IMG/VR virus record: IMGVR_UViG_3300032241_002755
Span: 1-23,466 of that record
Length of the DNA stretch: 23,466 nucleotides
From: a virus
Strand: one strand, 5' to 3'
Shown: one piece after another, positions 16,280 to 22,625 of the stretch
How the letters are laid out: each line of letters begins with the position of its first letter
How positions within the stretch are numbered: position 1 is the first letter of the stretch
Position numbers and translations under genes: made by a program
The notes under the pieces: generated by a model
What the model was told of the DNA's origin: nothing
The model's database searches: none
The model's input: the letters and a program-made list of their open reading frames with translations, nothing else

Positions 16280-18115
16280 TTACGCTGCTGTTAATGTTAT
16301 TGAAACGTCATTGAGGTCAATTAACAATATATTTTCACGACTCACTGTGATATCATTCACTTCTGGTTTCATATAAATTGAAATATAATTACCATAGGAC
16401 GATGTCAATAGATTGTTAATAGACACGATGCCATTAGCGTAATCTACTGTTCCTAATACCGAATTAAGAATAACAAATTGATTGTTGATATCTGTATAAA
16501 CAACCAAGTTACCGAAGTTATCATCTCTAATATAGCAATTTTCGTATGTTATATTAGTGCTTGAATCGATATATGTGAACGAAGATGATGTAATTACTGG
16601 ATCTTCGTAAAATGGGCTTGTTTGCGTATAACCGATCAATGAATTAGAAGTATATTGATGGGATGCGTTGTTGAAGTATAATGTATACGTCGTTGGGTAA
16701 TTTAACAACGGAGAAATACGTTTGATAATTTGAATTTCAGTTTCGTTGCTTAAGAAACTAGGATCAGTTGCGTCGATTGCAGCGCCAAACTTACTGTATC
16801 TGAAATTAGCTCCGAAAACGCCCAAATTGTTCGCAGAGTAATTGAAAATAGAGGTCGATGTTAATGTGTTAAGCTCAGAAACACTCAGCGTTGTTGAATT
16901 CGCGCTATATTGAATGTTTGTATTAACAGCGCAATAAATGTAACTTGGATCTGTAACTACAACTTTATTTGGCAAAGCAATATAGTTTGTAAGGTAATTC
17001 ACTATTTCGTTTTTAAGATAATCTGGTGCAATAGTACCGCCAGCTGGTTTTAAACAAACAGCTACAGTACCATATTGTTTTGGATTAAGCTGTTCGCCGC
17101 CGTATACGTTGACTGCCTCAATTTTATTGAAATTACTAAGAACCAAAGATGCATAATCGTCAGAAGAAACAGCTCTTTGCTGCGTTGCAAAATACCTTGG
17201 AGCTTCAAATCTAATTGATTCAATCGATTGTGCATTCGAACTACCAGCCGAAGGGGTTGCTGTTGCAAGAGAAGCAACGACAGAACCTATCCCACCGCCA
17301 TTATATTCGCTCAAATTTTGTAATAATGTAAATGAAGAAATACCATCACCATCAGTGCCAGATGTTACGCGATAGCTAGCATTAACGATAGATCCGTTGT
17401 ATGGGATACGACCAAATAAACCATCGCCAAAAACGATTTCATACAAACCATTTTGAGCGCCTTGTAAGAAATATACATTCGAGTTTGAATTAAGATTAAA
17501 CAAGTTTTCAACGGCTGTGAATACTGTGTTTGTCGCGCCATTGTTTTCGTAAACAGTCACAACCAAACTATCTGTATCAATATTTTGGTTTGAAAGGATA
17601 AAACTTTGAACGGGATTAGCGTAGTCAATAACGAATGAATCGTTGAAATAAGATCCTTCGTAAATCGTTAAGTTAGCAACGTTGTATACATTCGAAGCAG
17701 AAACGTATGTATGAGCTGTATCGGTTGTATATGTAAAAGTTCCGTTCGAATTAGTACCACTGAACTGAGTACCTTTCGGAATTACGAATGGATTCGATAT
17801 ACCGCTAGTATTGATTGTAAAAGAAACAGTTGCCTCAGAAGATTTAGCAGATCTAGGAACGTAATTAAGTTCCTTCGCATGCGAAACAACTGAATTAAGC
17901 TTCTGAGCTGAGTCCATAAACATTTCAGAGGCAACCATGTTTAAATAAAATGCATTCAGATAGCTGTTATAGCTCATAAGGTCTAAAAGAGTGTTAATGT
18001 TCGACCCTTGGAAATTAAAATCTTTAAACGCAGAATTAGATTGTAAATACGAAACGAAGTTTTGTTTTAACGTATTAAAATCTAATGAGGTTAAAGTTAG
18101 CGAGCTATTAGCCAT
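16280..18115 (-). CDS. 6: Baseplate wedge protein gp6 (baseplate J-like)
   Basis: 611 residues against 660 in T4. The N-terminal region D-F-N-F-Q-G-S-N-I-N-T-L-L-D-L-M-S-Y-N matches T4 gp6 D-Y-D-F-E-G-S-R-L-N-V-L-C-D-L-L-A-Y-N, followed by V-V-S-H-A-K-E-L-N-Y-V-P-R-S-A-K-S (T4: V-V-Q-A-A-Q-D-N-G-Y-L-P-T-S-K-S). The central baseplate J-type core has Y-E-I-V-F-G-D-G-L-F-G and R-F-E-A-P-R-Y-F-A-T-Q-Q-R-A-V-S-S-D-D-Y, aligned with T4 R-E-T-Q-Q-R-C-V-T-A-T-D-Y. gp6 forms the inner ring of the baseplate that opens on contraction. The ATG immediately follows the gp25 TAA. The gene ends in two consecutive TAA codons, then the gp7 ATG. Gene order 25-6-7 supports the call. The somewhat shorter length comes mainly from the C-terminal domain. 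Confidence 0.95.
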   Translation of the reverse strand: MANSSLTLTSLDFNTLKQNFVSYLQSNSAFKDFNFQGSNINTLLDLMSYNSYLNAFYLNMVASEMFMDSAQKLNSVVSHAKELNYVPRSAKSSEATVSFTINTSGISNPFVIPKGTQFSGTNSNGTFTYTTDTAHTYVSASNVYNVANLTIYEGSYFNDSFVIDYANPVQSFILSNQNIDTDSLVVTVYENNGATNTVFTAVENLFNLNSNSNVYFLQGAQNGLYEIVFGDGLFGRIPYNGSIVNASYRVTSGTDGDGISSFTLLQNLSEYNGGGIGSVVASLATATPSAGSSNAQSIESIRFEAPRYFATQQRAVSSDDYASLVLSNFNKIEAVNVYGGEQLNPKQYGTVAVCLKPAGGTIAPDYLKNEIVNYLTNYIALPNKVVVTDPSYIYCAVNTNIQYSANSTTLSVSELNTLTSTSIFNYSANNLGVFGANFRYSKFGAAIDATDPSFLSNETEIQIIKRISPLLNYPTTYTLYFNNASHQYTSNSLIGYTQTSPFYEDPVITSSSFTYIDSSTNITYENCYIRDDNFGNLVVYTDINNQFVILNSVLGTVDYANGIVSINNLLTSSYGNYISIYMKPEVNDITVSRENILLIDLNDVSITLTAA

Positions 18116-18544
18116 TTATCGAACTCTTTTAACGAATATGCTGAATGAAATTGGTTCTGATGTATTTATCATTGAAAAAACTATGTTCACGGAGATGTAA
18201 TTTTCGTTAGTTGGATCTTGTGATACTGTAACATTTAACAAATTTACTCTTGGCTCGAACTGAGTTGCAGCCGTACTGACATAGCGGATAATATCTTCTC
18301 TTAAGAATGGAGTAAAGTTTTCGAATAAGCTTCTGTTGATATTCGAACCAAAAAATGGGCTAAAAAATCTCTCACCAACATTGGTTAGGATAAGATTTTT
18401 AAAAGCTTGTTTAACGCTGTCGGCATTTTTCAACACAACCAATTCATTGGTAACTGGGTGTACAGTAAAATTATCCGCAAAATCGCTATACGTTTGTGGC
18501 GTAAAAAGCGTTTCGGTTATTTTGTCTGCTCTTGAAACTGCCAC
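18116..18544 (-). CDS. 25: Baseplate wedge protein gp25
   Basis: 142 residues, the usual size for the GPW/gp25 family (T4 gp25 is 132). Recognisable family features are the segment V-K-Q-A-F-K-N-L-I-L-T-N-V-G-E-R-F-F-S-P-F-F-G at residues 44-66, where phage and contractile-injection gp25 proteins carry the conserved G-E-R, and the E-P-R signature in F-E-P-R-V-N-L-L-N-V (about 96-105). In contractile tails this protein is a sheath-like domain that initiates sheath assembly on the wedge and binds gp6. The start is a GTG at 18544-18542, preceded by a strong GGGGGA five bases upstream; no ATG is available in frame. It lies directly downstream of the PAAR-like gene and its TAA abuts the gp6 ATG with no spacer. 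The assignment is secure. Confidence 0.95.
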   Translation of the reverse strand: MAVSRADKITETLFTPQTYSDFADNFTVHPVTNELVVLKNADSVKQAFKNLILTNVGERFFSPFFGSNINRSLFENFTPFLREDIIRYVSTAATQFEPRVNLLNVTVSQDPTNENYISVNIVFSMINTSEPISFSIFVKRVR

Positions 18545-18546
18545 TA

Positions 18547-18651
18547 TTATCCCCCGATGAATACGTTAGAAGAACCAGAACCACAAAAAGTGTAACCAGC
18601 GAGCGCATCACCAATTCTACCAGCACCAAGTCCATTAACTCTTACAGTCAT
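18547..18651 (-). CDS. PAAR-like spike-tip protein, 34 residues
   Basis: A very short open frame of 34 codons plus TAA. It starts MTVRVNGLGAGRIGD and ends G-S-S-N-V-F-I-G-G. The G-x-G-R-I-G-D block and the closing G-S-x-N-V-F-x-G block match the repeated PAAR pattern of spike-tip proteins (T4 gp5.4 and type VI secretion tips), and small PAAR-like genes of this form occur in T4-like phages. It would sharpen and cap the beta-helical needle. It holds about one third of a normal PAAR domain, with no histidine and a single cysteine (Cys23), whereas classical PAAR proteins bind zinc through histidines and a cysteine. The start ATG overlaps the preceding stop (ATGA), and the TAA is followed at once by the gp25 ribosome spacer and GTG. 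Position between spike and gp25 supports the assignment. Confidence 0.8.
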   Translation of the reverse strand: MTVRVNGLGAGRIGDALAGYTFCGSGSSNVFIGG

Positions 18652-18845
18652 TTAGTTTCTCTTTTTAGAAGATCTTGTAACTTTTGCCCCCACTGATCAA
18701 TTTCCTCATGTTGTTCGTCAGTATGTGGACCATCAGGTATTTCTGGTTTAAATTCAATCACTCTATTAAATGTTTCAGGTATATCTTCATATTTAGTGTA
18801 TGTTTCCAAAACACCATTAACAATTAAAACAAATTTGTGAGCCAT
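18648..18845 (-). CDS. Hypothetical 65-residue protein between spike and PAAR-like genes
   Basis: I do not recognise this protein. It begins with a short beta-type stretch (K-F-V-L-I-V-N-G-V-L-E-T-Y) and continues with Y-E-D-I-P-E-T-F-N-R-V-I-E-F-K-P-E-I-P. It ends in a charged, probably helical tail (D-E-Q-H-E-E-I-D-Q-W-G-Q-K-L-Q-D-L-L-K-R). There is no signal peptide or membrane segment. Its ATG directly abuts a perfect 20-base palindrome that contains its ribosome binding site and the stop codon of the spike gene. Its own stop overlaps the PAAR-like start (ATGA). Such tight linkage suggests stoichiometric expression with spike and tip, for example as a small assembly factor or tip accessory, but that is inference from position alone. 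The coding call is supported by the overlaps and by uniform strand. Confidence 0.72.
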   Translation of the reverse strand: MAHKFVLIVNGVLETYTKYEDIPETFNRVIEFKPEIPDGPHTDEQHEEIDQWGQKLQDLLKRETK

Positions 18846-18865
18846 AATTTATCCTAGGATAAATT
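18846..18865 (-). promoter_or_regulatory. Perfect 20-base palindrome covering stop codon and ribosome site
   Basis: The sequence AATTTATCCTAGGATAAATT is its own reverse complement. In its centre the TAG stop of the spike gene (18856-18854) overlaps the AGGA ribosome site (18855-18852) of the 65-residue gene, whose ATG begins at the very next base after the palindrome. In RNA the AGGA could pair with the UCCU of its own arm or of another transcript. This is consistent with initiation that depends on ribosomes finishing the spike gene. The coupling is inference. Confidence 0.55.
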
Positions 18866-19750
18866 GATTATAGCAGCTAGAGCTGTGATAGAAGCAGCAG
18901 TTAATGTAATAGACGATCCGCCAATAGACAATTCAATTTGACTTGGCTTCATAGAAATTGTTCCTGCGCCGCAAGTCATTGTAATAGAAGTTGGTGAATT
19001 AAAGGTCATCGCACTGATTGACTTACCAGAAAGCGTCGATTGCGTGTTTAAAGACATCGCGCCAGTTGAATTCGCCGCTAAAGTAGAAACAGAATTGAAA
19101 GCCATAGCGCCAGTTGAATTGGCTGTAAACGATCCTTCTGTTACAATATAACCAGAGCCAGTAACATCAAAACTTAAATTGGCATTAATAATGTGACCTT
19201 CGTTGCCAGTAATATAAACAGCAAAATCTTGCTCCGAAACAAGCGTCATTACACCAGATGTGCTGATAGAATAATCGTTTGAAGCATAGTTATGAACACC
19301 GCCGTCAATCGTTAAGAAGGATTGGTCGCCTTGAACTATGTGATGTCCATCGCCGCCAGTCGTGATAACTTTGTGAGCTTGGCTAGTCGCGACAACTGTA
19401 ACGCCATCATGCGCGGAAGTATGATCGCCAGCATGCTCTTCAGCTTTACCGTTATTTGTGCTTAATCTTACACCGCCTCCGTAGTTTTCATCGGAGTTGT
19501 TAATAATTGTTTTTGTACTGTTATCTGCAGCGTATTTGTGACCGCCAACGATTACTTCATTTTTATTACCTTGAGCGTCAAACATCTCAGTTGAATAATT
19601 GCCATCAGAATTAACCTGAGCTTCGATTGTCATAATAGCTGATGGATCGAACGATGTCGCTTTATAATTACCGATAGGGTCTGTGTTTATGTTAACGAGA
19701 TAATCATCGCCTTGTTGCGCATGATCGTCTATTCTTACATTATCTACCAT
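18854..19750 (-). CDS. Central spike beta-helix protein (gp5 C-terminal-like)
   Basis: This 298-residue protein corresponds to the needle part of T4 gp5. The C-terminus has the typical spike ending S-Q-I-E-L-S-I-G-G-S-S-I-T-L-T-A-A. Before it, residues 206-253 are three consecutive 16-residue repeats (STLAANSTGAMSLNTQ type), as expected for a triple-stranded beta-helix. Residues 105-155 are rich in histidine (A-E-E-H-A-G-D-H-T-S-A-H-D, then G-D-G-H-H). The start is a choice: a GTG at 19753 would add one residue, but GGAGG at 19755-19759 is one base from that GTG and four from the ATG at 19750, so I use the ATG. The stop of the preceding gene overlaps it (TGATG). The PAAR-like protein encoded just downstream is the likely tip. 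Beta-helix assignment rests on repeats and context. Confidence 0.78.
   Translation of the reverse strand: MVDNVRIDDHAQQGDDYLVNINTDPIGNYKATSFDPSAIMTIEAQVNSDGNYSTEMFDAQGNKNEVIVGGHKYAADNSTKTIINNSDENYGGGVRLSTNNGKAEEHAGDHTSAHDGVTVVATSQAHKVITTGGDGHHIVQGDQSFLTIDGGVHNYASNDYSISTSGVMTLVSEQDFAVYITGNEGHIINANLSFDVTGSGYIVTEGSFTANSTGAMAFNSVSTLAANSTGAMSLNTQSTLSGKSISAMTFNSPTSITMTCGAGTISMKPSQIELSIGGSSITLTAASITALAAIINLS
18992..19135 (-). repeat. Three tandem 16-residue repeats in the spike
   Basis: Spike residues 206-221, 222-237 and 238-253 repeat on a 16-residue period with consensus S-T-L-x-A-N-S-T-G-A-M-x-x-N-x-x. Alternating small and hydrophobic residues fit successive strands of a trimeric beta-helix. 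Confidence 0.7.
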
Positions 19751-21093
19751 CACACCTCCACTGGATTATTATAAGAAGAACCAACTGGCGTTGCTGTAAT
19801 CGTCGCGTTTGGTGTATTTACAGTAACTGGTTTACCAGTGGAAGCTGCTTGCACTGCTGCAGCATGAGCCGAGTTTTGAACCTGTTCGGATTGTGTTGAT
19901 CCGAACATATTAGCGATATTATAAATTTGCCTTGCAATACCTATAACCCTAGAAGCATTTTGCATAGAGGTATTAACAACGCCTGTATTCAAATATGATC
20001 TACCTAATCCACCAAGTAATCCGCCAATCAACCCACCCATTTGAGGTCCAAGGATTGTATTAAGATTACCAAGCAAAGAATTAATACCGAAGCCAATTAA
20101 CATTTGAAGCCCTTGGCTCTGAATGTTGGTATTATGATTGTTAATTATATTAGCCATTGCGGCTGGAGTTACATTATTAACGCCATTTGATTGTTGAATC
20201 AGATATAAAATATCTGCAGCCATCGTATCAGCTGTCGCGTTCGCAAGATCAATATGTTCAACACCAGTAAAAGAAGGCACATTTTGTAAACTCAATTGAA
20301 TATCGTTTGTTGTAACATAAACCTGCACATTACAAGTAACGCCATCAACTGTAATTTGTACATTCAACGTTGTTCCTGCAGGAGATACCGCGACCAAAGC
20401 GGCTAATGATGTTGGATCTAAACCGATTGTTGCGCCACCAACCGCAGCAGTAGCAGTTGTTGCCGCTTGAGTGCTTAACACGCCAGTTTTAGTATTAGCT
20501 AATAATCCATTGACTGCCTGATTAACAGCGCTATTTAAAAAACTGTTTAATTGCGATGACATTCCAGGCATTACGTTATTCATCAACTGTAAAACTGGAC
20601 CCAAACCAATTTGATTTGCTATATTTGTAAGAGCGCCGTTTAAAGCGCCAGACATAATACCAGAAATACCTGCAGGTGTTGCGAGACGACTCATCATTGT
20701 TAATGAGATCATTGCATCAAGAGCTTTTTTAACAGCGCCTGAAGTGTTGTTGGGATCGGCTGCTTTTATCGCCTGAAGAATAGAACCCGCTGGCTGCGAG
20801 GCAACTGTTGGGTTTGTAGATTGCTGATTCGCTGGAGCTTTAGAATCACTGTTATCTTTTGCTTTTTTTTGAGCGTTACTTTGGCTTCCCTCTTGCTTTT
20901 GTTGTTGCCCAAATGGAGCTGTGCCGTAGATATTATCCTCTTGATCTTTGTATAACAAATACTGCCTTGGTGATTTAACATTACCAAGAACAGCTGGATC
21001 GAGAGTCGCGCCCATTGGACCGCCTGGAGGCGAGCGATAAGTTCCGTCAATAGATCCTAATGGTTCAAGTGGCGTTTGTGTTAAGTCTGTCAT
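19750..21093 (-). CDS. Spike-associated protein between OB-fold and beta-helix (gp5 middle region, no lysozyme)
   Basis: I do not recognise a fold for most of these 447 residues. The first 60 look like the linker that follows a gp5 OB fold: proline/glycine-rich (S-P-P-G-G-P-M-G-A-T-L-D-P), then a charged Y-L-L-Y-K-D-Q-E-D. Residues 61-100 are a Gln/Lys/Ser/Asn low-complexity tract. Residues 103-205 are Ala/Leu/Met-rich and probably helical. About 235-275 contains a short beta segment (V-Q-I-T-V-D-G-V-T-C-N-V-Q-V-Y-V). Residues 330-366 are glycine-rich and hydrophobic, including MGGLIGGLLGGLGRS. The lysozyme motif of T4 gp5 (catalytic Glu, Asp and Thr in an E-G-x-x-x-x-x-Y-x-D-x-x-G context) is absent. 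Position between OB-fold and spike genes implies that it belongs to the central needle. It could alternatively be a tape-measure-like or membrane-active component. The function is inferred from context only. Confidence 0.6.
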   Translation of the reverse strand: MTDLTQTPLEPLGSIDGTYRSPPGGPMGATLDPAVLGNVKSPRQYLLYKDQEDNIYGTAPFGQQQKQEGSQSNAQKKAKDNSDSKAPANQQSTNPTVASQPAGSILQAIKAADPNNTSGAVKKALDAMISLTMMSRLATPAGISGIMSGALNGALTNIANQIGLGPVLQLMNNVMPGMSSQLNSFLNSAVNQAVNGLLANTKTGVLSTQAATTATAAVGGATIGLDPTSLAALVAVSPAGTTLNVQITVDGVTCNVQVYVTTNDIQLSLQNVPSFTGVEHIDLANATADTMAADILYLIQQSNGVNNVTPAAMANIINNHNTNIQSQGLQMLIGFGINSLLGNLNTILGPQMGGLIGGLLGGLGRSYLNTGVVNTSMQNASRVIGIARQIYNIANMFGSTQSEQVQNSAHAAAVQAASTGKPVTVNTPNATITATPVGSSYNNPVEV

Positions 21094-21096
21094 GTT

Positions 21097-21402
21097 TTAG
21101 CCCGTTGTTATACCAGCTTTATGCAAGCTGCCAAGAATTATTGGTATTTGTTTTGTTTCTGGATCAAGCCAAAAACCAACAACTGTCGTTCCTGGGAGGT
21201 AATGTGTTGTTGAACCAATACCATTCACTGAAGGTGAATTATTCATAACACAATGCGCCCATGGTAGATCTGTATCCTGTATAGGCGTATCATCGATATT
21301 ATGGTGGCCATGAACGATCACTTTCATTTTACCAGTTTTATCCGGATCACGAATGTCTCTAACTTCGCCTGTCCAAAAATTACCAAGTACCTGTACTGTC
21401 AT
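21097..21402 (-). CDS. 5: Spike base protein: stand-alone gp5-type OB-fold domain
   Basis: This 101-residue protein is almost entirely one gp5/VgrG-type OB-fold domain. Residues 9-34 read W-T-G-E-V-R-D-I-R-D-P-D-K-T-G-K-M-K-V, then H-G-H-H-N. DTDLPWAHCVMNNSP follows, then P-G-T-T-V-V-G-F-W-L-D and finally Q-I-P-I-I-L-G-S-L. In T4 this domain is the N-terminal part of gp5, where it sits in the gp27 ring. Here the gene stops directly after the fold (residues G-I-T-T-G), and the proline-rich linker that would follow in gp5 begins the next gene, three bases downstream. The start ATG is preceded by a GGGAG ribosome site that lies within the last codons of the hub gene. I see no frameshift signal or internal stop suggesting a recent break, so it looks like a genuine separate cistron. 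Confidence 0.85.
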   Translation of the reverse strand: MTVQVLGNFWTGEVRDIRDPDKTGKMKVIVHGHHNIDDTPIQDTDLPWAHCVMNNSPSVNGIGSTTHYLPGTTVVGFWLDPETKQIPIILGSLHKAGITTG

Positions 21403-21404
21403 AA

Positions 21405-22625
21405 TTAACTCCCGCTATAAGCGCCTTTGAGACACTCAAGGACACATATATGTCTCGGTTGAACACCTGGTTTACGAATTTGATGCTCTAGTTTTGCTAT
21501 CAACCATCTACCACTTGCTTGTGGATCTAATTGAGAATTTTGTGTACTTGCAGTAATTTGAGGGATATTACATTTAACTGTTTTACCAGCTTCAAGCAAT
21601 GGATCACCAAGAACAGTCATATGTAACAGCTGTTCCTGCATCTGAGCTAGGTTAACCATTTTATTCGGAACAGTTTCTGGCATGTAGCTCTTATTGATTT
21701 TTAGGTTTTGATTTGGGTGAATGAACCTCAACAAAGATCTATTAGCATTCGGAAACAAGTTTCTAAATGTATCGAGCGTAGTCATAACTATTTCGCCCAT
21801 TTCAGTAATACCATTTAAATTATTGAAATCCTGCTTACGATATTCGTTTGTATGTACATTAAACGTAGAAACACGCTGATTTAAAACGCCAGCTTTGATA
21901 CGATTCATTGCATCCATATTTTGCTGGATTTTCCAACCGATAATGTTATTGTCAATACTGTTGAAAATAGAACGACCGACTGTTGGATCTTGCGTGAGCT
22001 GCTTAACATCGCCCTCATTGAGCATTGCTTCTAGCGTTTTGAAAAAGAAACCAGAAGCCGTTTGCCAGAACATGTAGTTCGATGATTTGTATTGCGAAGA
22101 AACAGCTTCTTTTCTTAACATTTCGATAGCATGATACAATGGCTGATTTGCTATTTTTAAATTACGGGGAACATTAGTTTGTTCTGCAGTTATATTTGCC
22201 TGACTATTAAGCTTGCCGAATATATCAGTTACAATATCGGAAATATGAGTGTTGTAAGCTTTTTGAACGTAGTTTGCTTGGCCAGATAATACTTCTCTCG
22301 AAACACAAACAAGCTTGTAGGTTTTAGATTTCATAGACCCTTGAATACCAACGTCTTTGATGGTGTCTAAATGAAAGTTGTAGGAAGCTGTTCCGCCATT
22401 CGGTTTGGTGAATGCAAACTGAACTGATTCATCGCCAGCCAGCTGCAAATTACCTAGGTAATCTTTATCATCAAAAACTTCTATTTCCGCATGTACGCCT
22501 GGAGTGAAAATAGTCTCCAAAACAGAACATGAAAGAAAATTAGCTGCAGCATTCCAATTTCCCGATCTAGGGGAAATTATGTTAAATGTGCTGATTGCGA
22601 CGTCGCCTGGATTATAACCTGCCAT
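21405..22625 (-). CDS. Baseplate hub protein, gp27-like
   Basis: The 406-residue length is close to T4 gp27 (391), which forms the trimeric ring that carries the central spike and joins it to the tail tube. The N-terminal half contains a hub-type beta domain (residues about 28-110: L-E-T-I-F-T-P-G, then E-I-E-V-F-D-D-K-D, then S-V-Q-F-A-F), matching the gp27 scheme of a 'thematic failure' barrel repeated with helices between. A helical segment at 125-180 (L-Y-H-A-I-E-M-L-R-K-E-A) precedes F-W-Q-T-A-S-G-F-F-F, resembling gp27 F-V-W-Q-D. The C-terminal barrel (about 330-400) has L-H-M-T-V-L-G-D-P-L-L-E-A-G and ends G-R-W-L-I-A-K-L-E-H. The ATG overlaps the gp53 stop, and the OB-fold spike gene follows after two bases, which is the expected partner. 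It could equally be named a gpD-like tail protein of the same fold. Similarity is structural and by context, not a confirmed match. Confidence 0.72.
   Translation of the reverse strand: MAGYNPGDVAISTFNIISPRSGNWNAAANFLSCSVLETIFTPGVHAEIEVFDDKDYLGNLQLAGDESVQFAFTKPNGGTASYNFHLDTIKDVGIQGSMKSKTYKLVCVSREVLSGQANYVQKAYNTHISDIVTDIFGKLNSQANITAEQTNVPRNLKIANQPLYHAIEMLRKEAVSSQYKSSNYMFWQTASGFFFKTLEAMLNEGDVKQLTQDPTVGRSIFNSIDNNIIGWKIQQNMDAMNRIKAGVLNQRVSTFNVHTNEYRKQDFNNLNGITEMGEIVMTTLDTFRNLFPNANRSLLRFIHPNQNLKINKSYMPETVPNKMVNLAQMQEQLLHMTVLGDPLLEAGKTVKCNIPQITASTQNSQLDPQASGRWLIAKLEHQIRKPGVQPRHICVLECLKGAYSGS

Noticed and set aside
17856-17885. Short inverted repeats AGGAAC...GTTCCT and TTCGCATGCGAA within gp6
   Set aside because: Arms of only six bases in well-conserved gp6 coding sequence (E-L-N-Y-V-P-R-S); no junction or regulatory context, so probably chance.
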